Assembly: GCF_036370855.1 (NCBI RefSeq)
Contig: NW_026991456.1
Location: 4,451,076 to 4,515,075 of the forward strand
DNA length: 64,000 nt
Origin: Dromaius novaehollandiae
Lineage: Eukaryota > Chordata > Aves > Casuariiformes > Dromaiidae
Direction of reading: 5' to 3'
The notes beneath the pieces are model-generated. The model did not search any database. It was not told the DNA's origin and saw only the letters and a list, made by a program, of their open reading frames with translations. Of this stretch, positions 32,601 to 45,246 are shown piece by piece. Position numbers and translations under genes: made by a program. Each line of letters begins with the position of its first letter. The first letter of the stretch is position 1.

Positions 32601-35600
32601 CGGTCTACTCTAGGTGCCTCTTTTGGCCAAAATTGTGCCCTGGAGCCCTCTTTTGGCCCTCTAGAACCAGGAGGACCCCGCTAGTCACCTCTGAATCCCT
32701 CTGGAGGCCTTTGTTGTGCCCCAGAGCTGTCTTCTGGCTCTCCTCACCCCTTAGGATCCCTCAAATGCCTCCTAAGAACCCTTCCACAGGCTGTCCTTGT
32801 TCCCTAGAGTCTTTTTTGGCCTTGTAGACCTGTTAGCACCCCTCCAGTGCACTCTCAAACACTCTCTTGGCCAAAATTGGGCCCCAGAGCTCTTTGGGCT
32901 CTCCAGACCCTAGCGAATCTCTCTCGTCCTCTCAGACCACCTCCTGAGCTCATCCCTGCTCCCCAGTTGATATTTTTTCGGCCATGTAGACCTCTTAGGA
33001 CTCCTCTACTGCACTTTGGACTACTCCTTCAGGTATCCCTTCTGTCCCGGAGCTAACTTCTGGCCCTCGGGCCCTTTTAGGACCCCTCTAGTCCCTTGAG
33101 AACGCCTCCAGAGGCATTTGTGATGCCCTGGAGCCCTTCTTTGGCCCTCTGGAGATCCGAGTGGCCCTCTCGTCTGTGCTCTGGACAATCCTGTTGCACA
33201 GAATTGGGCCCCACAGCTCTCTTTGGAACCCCCAGACCCCTCAGACACCCTCTAGTCTCCTTGCAACCCCTCCAGATTTCTCCCTTCTTCCCCAGAGGCA
33301 TTTCTTGACCATGTAGACACCCTAGCACCCCTCTAGTGCACTCTGGACCCCTCTTTTCCACAGAATGGGGCCCCCCAGCTCTCTTCTGGCCCCCCAGACC
33401 CCATAGACACCCTCTCGTCTCCTCGCAACCCCTCCAGATTTGTTCCTTCTTCCCCAGAGGCATTTTTTGACCATATAGATGCATTAGCAACCCTCTAGTG
33501 TGCTCTGGACCCCTCTTTTCCATAGAATGGGGCCCCCCAGCTCTCTTCTGGCCCCCCAGACTCTTAAACACCCTTTCGTCTCCTCAGATCCCCTCCAGAT
33601 TTCTTCCTGCTTCCCCAGAGGCATTTCTGGACCATGTAGATGCCTTAGCACCCCTCTAGTGCACTCTGGACCTCTCCTCTGTACAGAATGGGGCCCCCGA
33701 TCTGTCTGCTGGCCCCCCAGACCCCTTAGACACCCTCTAGTCTCCTCGCAACCCCTCCAGATTTCTCCCTTCTTCCCCAGAGGCATTTCTTGACAGTGTA
33801 GATGCCTTAGCACCCCTCTAGTGCACTCTGGATGACTCTTTTCCACAGAATGGGGCCCCCCACCTCTCTTCTGGCCCCCCAGACCCCATAGACACCCTCT
33901 AGTCTCCTCGCAACCCCTCCAGATTTGTTCCTTCTTCCCCAGAGGCATTTTTTGACCATATAGATGCATTAGCAACCCTCTAGTGTGCTCTGGACCCCTC
34001 TTTTCCACAGAATTTGACCCTCCAGCTCTCTTTCCGACCCCCAGACCCCTCAGACACCCTCTTGTCTACTCACAACCCCTCTAGATTTCTCCCTTCTTCT
34101 CCAGGGGCATTTCTGGACCATGTAGATGCCTTAGCACCCCTCTAGTACGCACTGGAGCCCTCTTTCCGACAGAATGGGGCCCCCCAGCTCTCTTTGGAAC
34201 CCCCAGACCCCGTACACACCCTCTAGTCTCCTTGCAACCCCTCCAGATTTCTCCCTTCTTCCCCAGAGGCATTTCTTGACAGTGTAGACGCCTTAGCACC
34301 CCTCTAGTGTGCTCTGGAGCCCTCTTTTGCACAGAATGGGGCCTCCCAGCTCTCTTCTGGCCCCCCAGACCCCTTAGACACTCTCTAGTCTCTTTGGAAC
34401 CCCTCCAGATTTCTCCCTTCTTCCCCAGGGGCATTTCTGGACCATGTAGACGACTTAGCACCCCTCTAGTGTGCTCTGGACCCCTCTTTTCCACAGAATG
34501 TGGCCCCCCAGCTCTCTTCGGGACCCCCAGACCCTGTAGACACGCTCTAGTTTCCTCGCAACCCCTCCAGATTTGTTCCTGCTTCCCCAGAGGCATTTCT
34601 TGACAGTCGAGATGCCTTAGCACCCCTCTAGTGTGCTCTGGACCCCTCCTGTGTACAGAGTTGGGCCCCCCAGCTCTCTTCGGGACCCCCCAGACCCTGA
34701 AAACACCCTCTAGTCTCCTTGCAACCCCTCCAGATTTCTCCCTTCTTCCCCAGAGGCATTTCTGGAGCATGTAGATGCCTTAGCACCCCTCTAGTGCGCT
34801 CTGGACCCCTCTTTTCCACAGAATGGGGCCCCCCAGCTCTCTTTGGGACCCCCAGACCCCTCAGACACCCTCTTGTCTACTCACAACCCCTCCAGATTTG
34901 TTCCTCCTTCCCCAGAGGCTTTTTTTAACAGTGTAGATGCCTTAGCACCCCTCTAGTGCACTCTGGAACCCTCTTTTCGACAGAATTGGGCCCCCCAGCT
35001 CACTTGTGGCCCCCCAGACCCCGTAGATACCCTATTGTCTCCTCACAACCCCTCCAGATTAGTTCCTCCTTCCCCAGAGGCTTTTTTCAACAGTGTAGAC
35101 GTCTTAGCATCCCTCTAGTGCACTCTGGACCACTGTTTCCCACCGAATGGGGCCCCCCAGCTCTCTTCTGGCCCCCAGGCCCCTTAGACACCCTCTAGTC
35201 TCCTTGCAACCCCTCCAGATTTCTCCCTTCTTCCCCAGAGGCATTTCTTGTCCGTGTAGACTCCTTAACATCTCCGTAGTGCGCTCTGGATCCCTCTTTT
35301 CCACAGAATGGGGCCCCCCAGCTCTCTTCGGGCCCCCCAGACCCCGTACACACCCTCTAGTCTCCTTGCAACCCCTCCAGATTTCTCCCTTCTTCCCCAG
35401 AGGCATTTCTTGACCATGTAGATGCCTTAGCACCCCTCTAGTGCGCTCTGGACCCCTCTTTTCCACAGAATGGGGCCCCCCAGCTCTCTTTGGGACCCCC
35501 AGACCCCTCAGACACCCTCTTGTCTACTCACAACCCCTCCAGATTTCTCCCTTCTTCTCCAGAGGCATTTCTGGACCATGTAGATGCCTTAGCAGCCCTC

Positions 35601-38600
35601 TAGTACGCTCTGGAGCCCTCTTTCCGACAGAATGGGGCCCCCCAGCTCTCTTTGGAACCCCCAGACCCCATACACACCCTCTAGTCTCCTCGCAACCCCT
35701 CCAGATTTGTTCCTGCTTCCCCAGAGGCATTTCTTGACAGTCGAGATGCCTTAGCACCCCTCTAGTGTGCTCTGGACCCCTCCTGTGTACAGAGTTGGGC
35801 CCCCCAGCTCTCTTCGGGACCCCCAGACCCCTTAGACACCCTCTAGTCTCCTCGCAACCCCTCCAGATTTCTCCCTTCTTCCCCAGAGGCACTTCTTGAG
35901 CATGTAGACGCCTTACCACCCCTCTAGTGCACTCTGGACCACTCATTTGTGCAGATTTGGGCCGCCCAGATCTCTGCTGGCCCCCAAGACCCCTCAGACA
36001 CCCTCTAGTCTCCTCGCAGCCCCTCCAGATTTCTTCCTGCTTCCCTAGAGGCATTTCTTGACCATGCAGATGCCTTAGCACCCCTCTAGTGCACTCTGGA
36101 CCTCTCCTCTGTACAGAATGTGGCCCTCCAGCTCTCTGCTGGCCCCCAGACCCCTTAGACACCCTCTAGTCTCTTTGGAACCCCTCCAGATTTCTCCCTT
36201 CTTCCCCAGAGGCATTTCTTGACCATATAGACACCTTAGCACCCCTCTAGTGCACTCTGGACCCCTCTTTTCCACAGAATGGGGCCCCCCAGCTCTCTTT
36301 GGGACCCCCAGACCCCTCAGACACCCTCTTGTCTACTCACAACCCCTCCAGATTTGTTCCTCCTTCCCCAGAGGCTTTTTTTAACAGTGTAGATGCCTTA
36401 GCACCCCTCTAGTGCACTCTGGAACCCTCTTTTCGACAGAATTGGGCCCCCCAGCTCACTTGTGGCCCCCCAGACCCCGTAGATACCCTATTGTCTCCTC
36501 ACAACCCCTCCAGATTTCTCCCTTCTTCCCCAGAGGCATTTCTTGACCATGTAGACACCCTAGCACCCCTCTAGTGCACTCTGGACCCCTCTTTTCCACA
36601 GAATGGGGCCCCCCAGCTCTCTTTGGGACCCCCAGACCCCTCAGACACCCTCTAGTCTCCTCACAACCCCTCCAGATTTCTCCCTTCTTCCCCAGAGGCA
36701 TTTCTTGACCATATAGACACCTTAGCACCCCTCTAGTGCACTCTGGACCCCTCTTTTCCACAGAATGGGGCCCCCCAGCTCTCTTTGGGACCCCCAGACC
36801 CCTCAGACACCCTCTTGTCTACTCACAACCCCTCCAGATTTCTCCCTTCTTCTCCAGAGACATTTTTGGACCATGTAGATGCCTTAGCACCGCTCTAGTG
36901 CACTCTGGACCTCTCCTCTGTACAGAATGGGGCCCCCCAGCTCTCTGCTGGCCCCCAGACCCCTTAGACACCCTCTAGTCTCTTTGGAACCCCTCCAGAT
37001 TTCTCCCTTCTTCCCCAGAGGCATTTCTTGACAGTGTAGACTCCTTAACATCTCCGTAGTGCGCTCTGGATCCCTCTTTTCCACAGAATTGGGCCCCCCA
37101 GCTCTCTTCGGGCCCCCCAGACCCCTCAGACACCCTCTAGTCTCCTCACAACCCCTCCAGATTTCTCCCTTCTTCCCCAGAGGCATTTCTTGACCATATA
37201 GACGCCTTAGCACCCCTCTAGTGCGCTCTGGACCCCTCTTTTCCACAGAATGGGGCCCCCCAGCTCTCTTTGGGACCCCCAGACCCCTCAGACACCCTCT
37301 AGTCTCCTCACAACCCCTCCAGATTTCTCCCTTCTTCTCCAGAGGCATTTCTGGACCATGTAGATGCCTTAGCACCCCTCTAGTACGCACTGGAGCCCTC
37401 TTTCTGACAGAATGGGGCCCCCAAGCTCTCTTTGGAACCACCAGACCCCGTACACACCCTCTAGTCTCCTTGCAACCCCTCCAGATTTCTCCCTTCTTCC
37501 CCAGAGGCATTTCTTGTCCGTGTAGACGCCTTAGCACCCCTCTAGTGTGCTCTGGAGCCCTCTTTTGCACAGAATGGGGCCCCCTAGCTCTCTTCTGGCC
37601 CCCCAGACCCCTTAGACACTCTCTAGTCTCTTTGGAACCTCTCCAGATTTCTCCCTTCTTCCCCAGGGGCATTTCTGGACCATGGAGACATCTTAGCATC
37701 CCTCTAGCGCGCTCTGGACCACTGTTTCCCACCGAATGGGGCCCCCAGCTCTCTTCTGGCCCCCAGGCCCCTTAGACACCCTCTAGTCTCCTCAGAACTC
37801 CTCCAGATTTCTCCCTTCTTCCCCAGAGGCATTTCTTGACCGTGTAGACTCCTTAACATCTCCGTAGTGCGGTCTGGATCCCTCTTTTCCACAGAATTGG
37901 CCCCCCAGCTCTCTTCGGGCCCCCCAGACCCCGTACACACCCTCTAGTCTCCTTGCAACCCCTCCAGATTTCTCCCTTCTTCCCCAGAGGCATTTCTTGA
38001 CCATGTAGATGCCTTAGCACCCCTCTAGTGCGCTCTGGACCCCTCTTTTCCACAGAATGGGGCCCCCCAGCTCTCTTTGGGACCCCCAGACCCCTCAGAC
38101 ACCCTCTTGTCTACTCACAACCCCTCCAGATTTCTCCCTTCTTCTCCAGAGGCATTTCTGGACCATGTAGATGCCTTAGCAGCCCTCTAGTACGCTCTGG
38201 AGCCCTCTTTCCGACAGAATGGGGCCCCCCAGCTCTCTTTGGAACCCCCAGACCCCATACACACCCTCTAGTCTCCTTGCAAGCCCTCCAGATTTGTTCC
38301 TCCTTCTCCAGAGGCTTTTTTCGACAGTGTAGACGTCTTAGCACCCCTCTAGTGCACTCTGGACCCCTCTGTTCCACAGAATGGGGCCCCCCAGCTCTCT
38401 TCAGGCCCCCCAGACCCTGTAGACACGCTCTAGTTTCCTCGCAACCCCTCCAGATTTGTTCCTGCTTCCCCAGAGGCATTTCTTGACAGTCGAGATGCCT
38501 TAGCACCCCTCTAGTGTGCTCTGGACCCCTCCTGTGTACAGAGTTGGGCCCCCCAGCTCTCTTCGGGACCCCCAGACCCCTTAGACACCCTCTAGTCTCC

Positions 38601-38836
38601 TCACAACCCCTCCAGATTTCTCCCTTCTTCCCCAGAGGCATTTCTGGACCATGTAGATGCCTTAGCACCCCTCTAGTGCGCTCTGGACCTCTCCTCTGTA
38701 CAGAATGTGGCCCTCCAGCCCTCTGCTGGCCCCCAGACCCCTTAGACACCCTCTAGTCTCCTCACAACCCCTCCAGATTTCTCCCTTCTTCCCCAGAGGC
38801 ATTTCTTGACCATATAGACACCTTAGCACCCCTCTA

Positions 38837-40230
38837 GTGCACTCTGGACCCCTCTTTTCCACAGAATGGGGCCCCCCAGCTCTCTTTGGGACCCCCAGAC
38901 CCCTCAGACACCCTCTTGTCTACTCACAACCCCTCCAGATTTCTCCCTTCTTCTCCAGAGGCATTTTTGGACCATGTAGATGCCTTAGCACCGCTCTAGT
39001 GCACTCTGGACCTCTCCTCTGTACAGAATGTGGCCCCCCAGCTCTCTGCTGGCCCCCAGACCCCTTAGACACCCTCTAGTCTCTTTGGAACCCCTCCAGA
39101 TTTCTCCCTTCTTCCCCAGAGGCATTTCTTGACCATATAGACGCCTTAGCACCCCTCTAGTGCACTCTGGACCCCTCTTTTCCACAGAATGGGGCCCCCA
39201 GCTCTCATTGGGACCCCCAGACCCCTCAGACACCCTCTTGTCTACTCACAACCCCTCCAGATTTCTCCCTTCTTCTCCAGAGGCATTTCTGGACCATGTA
39301 GATGCCTTAGCACCCCTCTAGTACGCACTGGAGCCCTCTTTCCGACAGAATGGGGCCCCCCAGCTCTCTTTGGAACCCCCAGACCCCGTACACACCCTCT
39401 AGTCTCCTTGCAACCCCTCCAGATTTCTCCCTTCTTCCCCAGAGGCATTTCTTGACAGTGTAGACGCCTTAGCACCCCTCTAGTGTGCTCTGGAGCCCTC
39501 TTTTGCACAGAATGGGGCCTCCCAGCTCTCTTCTGGCCCCCCAGACCCCTTAGACACTCTCTAGTCTCTTTGGAACCTCTCCAGATTTCTCCCTTCTTCC
39601 CCAGGGGCATTTCTGGACCATGGAGACGTCTTAGCATCCCTCTAGCGCGCTCTGGACCACTGTTTCCCACCGAATGGGGCCCCCCAGCTCTCTTCTGGCC
39701 CCCAGGCCCCTTAGACACCCTCTAGTCTCCTCAGAACCCCTCCAGATTTCTCCCTTCTTCCCCAGAGGCATTTCTTGACCGTGTAGACTCCTTAACATCT
39801 CCGTAGTGCGGTCTGGATCCCTCTTTTCCACAGAATTGGCCCCCCAGCTCTCTTCGGGCCCCCCAGACCCCTCAGACACCCTCTAGTCTCCTTGCAACCC
39901 CTCCAGATTTCTCCCTTCTTCCCCAGAGGCATTTCTGGAGCATGTAGATGCCTTAGCACCCCTCTAGTGCGCTCTGGACCCCTCTTTTCCACAGAATGGG
40001 GCCCCCCAGCTCTCTTTGGGACCCCCAGACCCCTCAGACACCCTCTTGTCTACTCACAACCCCTCCAGATTTCTCCCTTCTTCTCCAGAGGAATTTCTGG
40101 ACCATGTAGATGCCTTAGCACTCCTCTAGTACGCTCTGGAGCCCTCTTTCCGACAGAATGGGGCCCCCCAGCTCTCTTTGGAACCCCCAGACCCCATACA
40201 CACCCTCTAGTTTCCTTGCAAGCCCTCTAG
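38837..40230. repeat. Higher-order block, copy A (pairs with 43852-45246)
   Basis: Successive variant units in this stretch recur in the same order about 5,016 bp downstream (about 31 units). Examples are variants with ACCGCTCTAGTGCACT, GTACGCACTGGAGCC, TTTTGCACAGAATGGGGCCT and TGTTTCCCACCGAATGG. Confidence 0.85.
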
Positions 40231-43200
40231 ATTTGTTCCTCCTTCTCCAGAGGCTTTTTTCGACAGTGTAGACGTCTTAGCACCCCTCTAGTGCACTCTG
40301 GACCCCTCTGTTCCACAGAATGGGGCCCCCCAGCTCTCTTCAGGCCCCCCAGACCCTGTAGACACGCTCTAGTTTCCTCGCAACCCCTCCAGATTTGTTC
40401 CTGCTTCCCCAGAGGCATTTCTTGACAGTCGAGATGCCTTAGCACCCCTCTAGTGTGCTCTGGACCCCTCCTGTGTACAGAGTTGGGCCCCCCAGCTCTC
40501 TTTGGGACCCCCAGACCCCTCAGACACCCTCTAGTCTCCTCGGAAGCCCTCCAGATTTCTTCCTGCTTCCACAGAGGCATTTTTTGACCATGTAGATGCC
40601 TTAGCACCCCTCTAGTGCGCTCTGGACCCCTCTTTTCAACAGAATGGGGCCCCCCAGCTCTCTTCTGCCTCCCCAGACCCCGAACACACCCTCTACTCTC
40701 CTTGCAACCCCTCCAGATTTCTCCCTTCTTCCCCAGGGGCATTTCTTGACAGTGTAGACGCCTTAGCACCCCTCTAGTGCACTCTGGACCCCTCCTGTGT
40801 ACAGAACTGGGCCCCCGCAGCTCTATCCTGGCCCCCCAGACCCCGTACACACCCTCTAGTCTCCTCACAACCCCTCCAGATTTCTCCCTTCTTCCCCAGA
40901 GGCATTTCTTGACCATATAGACGCCTTAGCACCCCTCTAGTGCACTCTGGACCCCTCTTTTCCACAGAATGGGGCCCCCCAGCTCTCTTTGGGACCCCCA
41001 GACCCCTCAGACACCCTCTTGTCTACTCACAACCCCTCCAGATTTCTCCCTTCTTCTCCAGAGGCATTTCTGGACCATGTAGATGCCTTAGCACCCCTCT
41101 AGTACGCACTGGAGCCCTCTTTCCGACAGAATGGGGCCCCCCAGCTCTCTTTGGAACCACCAGACCCCGTACACACCCTCTAGTCTCCTTGCAACCCCTC
41201 CAGATTTCTCCCTTCTTCCCCAGAGGCATTTCTTGACAGTGTAGACGCCTTAGCACCCCTCTAGTGTGCTCTGGAGCCCTCTTTTGCACAGAATGGGGCC
41301 TCCCAGCTCTCTTCTGGCCCCCCAGACCCTGTAGACACCCTCTAGTCTCCTTGCAACCCCTCCAGATTTCTCCCTTCTTCCCCAGGGGCATTTCTGGACC
41401 ATGTAGACGACTTAGCACCCCTCTAGTGTGCTCTGGACCCCTCTTTTCCACAGAATGTGGCCCCCCAGCTCTCTGCTGGCCCCCAGACCCCTTAGACACT
41501 CTCTAGTCTCCTTGCAACCCCTCCAGATTTCTCCCTTCTTCCCCAGAGGCATTTCTTGACAGTGTAGATGCCTTAGCACCCCTCTAGTGCACTCTGGACC
41601 CCTCCTGTGTACAGAATTGGGCCCCCAGCTCTCTTCGGGAACCCCAGACCCCTTAGACACCCTCTACTCTCCTTGCAACCCCTTCAGATTTCTCCCTTCT
41701 TCTCCAGAGGCATTTCTGGACCACATAGATGCCTTAGCACCCCTCTAGTGCGCTCTGGACCACTCTTTTCCACAGAATCGGGCCCCCAAGCTCTGTTAAG
41801 GACCCCAGGCCCATTAGACACCTTCTAGTCTCCTCAGAACCCCTCCAGATTTCTCCCTTCTTCCCCAGAGGCATTTCTGGAGCATGTAGACTCCTTAACA
41901 TCTCCGTAGTGCGCTCTGGATCCCTCTTTTCCACAGAATGGGGCCCCCCAGCTCTCTTCGGGACCCCCCAGACCCCGAAAACACCCTCTAGTCTCCTTGC
42001 AACCCCTCCAGATTTCTCCCTTCTTCCCCAGAGGCATTTCTGGAGCATGTGATGCCTTAGCACCCCTCTAGTGCGCTCTGGACCCCTCTTTTCCACAGAA
42101 TGGGGCCCCCCAGCTCTCTTTGGGACCCCCAGACCCCTCAGACACCCTCTTGTCTACTCACAACCCCTCCAGATTTGTTCCTCCTTCCCCAGAGGCTTTT
42201 TTTTAACAGTGTAGATGCCTTAGCACCCCTCTAGTGCACTCTGGAACCCTCTTTTCGACAGAATTGGGCCCCCCAGCTCACTTGTGGCCCCCCAGACCCC
42301 GTAGATACCCTATTGTCTCCTCACAACCCCTCCAGATTAGTTCCTCCTTCCCCAGAGGCTTTTTTCAACAGTGTAGACGTCTTAGCAGCCCTCTAGTGCA
42401 CTCTGGACCACTGTTTCCCACCGAATGGGGCCCCCCAGCTCTCTTCTGGCCCCCAGGCCCCTTAGACACCCTCTAGTCTCCTTGCAACCCCTCCAGATTT
42501 CTCCCTTCTTCCCCAGAGGCATTTCTTGTCCGTGTAGACTCCTTAACATCTCCGTAGTGCGCTCTGGATCCCTCTTTTCCACAGAATGGGGCCCCCCAGC
42601 TCTCTTCGGGCCCCCCAGACCCCTCAGACACCCTCTAGTCTCCTTGCAACCCCTCCAGATTTCTCCCTTCTTCCCCAGAGGCATTTCTTGACCATGTAGA
42701 TGCCTTAGCACCCCTCTAGTGCGCTCTGGACCCCTCTTTTCCACAGAATGGGGCCCCCCAGCTCTCTTTGGGACCCCCAGACCCCTCAGACACACTCTTG
42801 TCTACTCACAACCCCTCCAGATTTCTCCCTTCTTCTCCAGAGGAATTTCTGGACCATGTAGATGCCTTAGCACCCCTCTAGTGTGCTCTGGAGCCCTCTT
42901 TCCGACAGAATGGGGCCCCCCAGCTCTCTTCTGGCCCCCCAGACCCCGTACACACCCTCTAGTCTCCTCGCAACCCCTCCAGATTTGTTCCTGCTTCCCC
43001 AGAGGCATTTCTTGACAGTCGAGATGCCTTAGCACCCCTCTAGTGTGCTCTGGACCCCTCCTGTGTACAGAGTTGGGCCCCCCAGCTCTCTTCGGGACCC
43101 CCAGACCCCTTAGACACCCTCTAGTCTCCTCGCAACCCCTCCAGATTTCTCCCTTCTTCCCCAGAGGCACTTCTTGAGCATGTAGACGCCTTACCACCCC

Positions 43201-43851
43201 TCTAGTGCACTCTGGACCTCTCCTCTGTACAGAATGTGGCCCTCCAGCTCTCTGCTGGCCCCCAGACCCCTTAGACACCCTCTAGTCTCTTTGGAACCCC
43301 TCCAGATTTCTCCCTTCTTCCCCAGAGGCATTTCTTGACCATATAGACACCTTAGCACCCCTCTAGTGCACTCTGGACCCCTCTTTTCCACAGAATGGGG
43401 CCCCCCAGCTCTCTTTGGGACCCCCAGACCCCTCAGACACCCTCTTGTCTACTCACAACCCCTCCAGATTTGTTCCTCCTTCCCCAGAGGCTTTTTTTTA
43501 CAGTGTAGATGCCTTAGCACCCCTCTAGTGCTCTCTGGAACCCTCTTTTCGACAGAATTGGGCCCCCCAGCTCACTTGTGGCCCCCCAGACCCCGTAGAT
43601 ACCCTATTGTCTCCTCACAACCCCTCCAGATTTCTCCCTTCTTCCCCAGAGGCATTTCTTGACCATATAGACACCTTAGCACCCCTCTAGTGCACTCTGG
43701 ACCCCTCTTTTCCACAGAATGGGGCCCCCCAGCTCTCTTTGGGACCCCCAGACCCCTCAGACACCCTCTAGTCTCCTCACAACCCCTCCAGATTTCTCCC
43801 TTCTTCCCCAGAGGCATTTCTTGACCATATAGACACCTTAGCACCCCTCTA

Positions 43852-45246
43852 GTGCACTCTGGACCCCTCTTTTCCACAGAATGGGGCCCCCCAGCTCTCT
43901 TTGGGACCCCCAGACCCCTCAGACACCCTCTTGTCTACTCACAACCCCTCCAGATTTCTCCCTTCTTCTCCAGAGGCATTTTTGGACCATGTAGATGCCT
44001 TAGCACCGCTCTAGTGCACTCTGGACCTCTCCTCTGTACAGAATGTGGCCCCCCAGCTCTCTGCTGGCCCCCAGACCCCTTAGACACCCTCTAGTCTCTT
44101 TGGAACCCCTCCAGATTTCTCCCTTCTTCCCCAGAGGCATTTCTTGACCGTGTAGACTCCTTAACATCTCCGTAGTGCGCTCTGGATCCCTCTTTTCCAC
44201 AGAATTGGGCCCCCCAGCTCTCTTCGGGCCCCCCAGACCCCTCAGACACCCTCTAGTCTCCTCACAACCCCTCCAGATTTCTCCCTTCTTCTCCAGAGGC
44301 ATTTCTGGACCATGTAGATGCCTTAGCACCCCTCTAGTACGCACTGGAGCCCTCTTTCCGACAGAATGGGGCCCCCCAGCTCTCTTTGGAACCCCCAGAC
44401 CCCGTACACACCCTCTAGTCTCCTTGCAACCCCTCCAGATTTCTCCCTTCTTCCCCAGAGGCATTTCTTGACAGTGTAGACGCCTTAGCACCCCTCTAGT
44501 GTGCTCTGGAGCCCTCTTTTGCACAGAATGGGGCCTCCCAGCTCTCTTCTGGCCCCCCAGACCCCTTAGACACTCTCTAGTCTCTTTGGAACCTCTCCAG
44601 ATTTCTCCCTTCTTCCCCAGGGGCATTTCTGGACCATGGAGACGTCTTAGCATCCCTCTAGCGCGCTCTGGACCACTGTTTCCCACCGAATGGGGCCCCC
44701 CAGCTCTCTTCTGGCCCCCAGGCCCCTTAGACACCCTCTAGTCTCCTCAGAACCCCTCCAGATTTCTCCCTTCTTCCCCAGAGGCATTTCTTGACCGTGT
44801 AGACTCCTTAACATCTCCGTAGTGCGGTCTGGATCCCTCTTTTCCACAGAATTGGCCCCCCAGCTCTCTTCGGGCCCCCCAGACCCCTCAGACACCCTCT
44901 AGTCTCCTTGCAACCCCTCCAGATTTCTCCCTTCTTCCCCAGAGGCATTTCTGGAGCATGTAGATGCCTTAGCACCCCTCTAGTGCGCTCTGGACCCCTC
45001 TTTTCCACAGAATGGGGCCCCCCAGCTCTCTTTGGGACCCCCAGACCCCTCAGACACCCTCTTGTCTACTCACAACCCCTCCAGATTTCTCCCTTCTTCT
45101 CCAGAGGAATTTCTGGACCATGTAGATGCCTTAGCACCCCTCTAGTACGCTCTGGAGCCCTCTTTCCGACAGAATGGGGCCCCCCAGCTCTCTTTGGAAC
45201 CCCCAGACCCCATACACACCCTCTAGTCTCCTTGCAAGCCCTCCAG
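43852..45246. repeat. Higher-order block, copy B (pairs with 38837-40230)
   Basis: Second copy of the ordered variant series, offset 5,015-5,016 bp. Part of the same series (TTTTGCACAGAATGGGGCCT followed by TGTTTCCCACCGAATGG) also recurs at 47.9-48.1 kb and, in part, at 34.3, 37.6 and 41.3 kb, so several unequal exchange events are recorded. Confidence 0.85.
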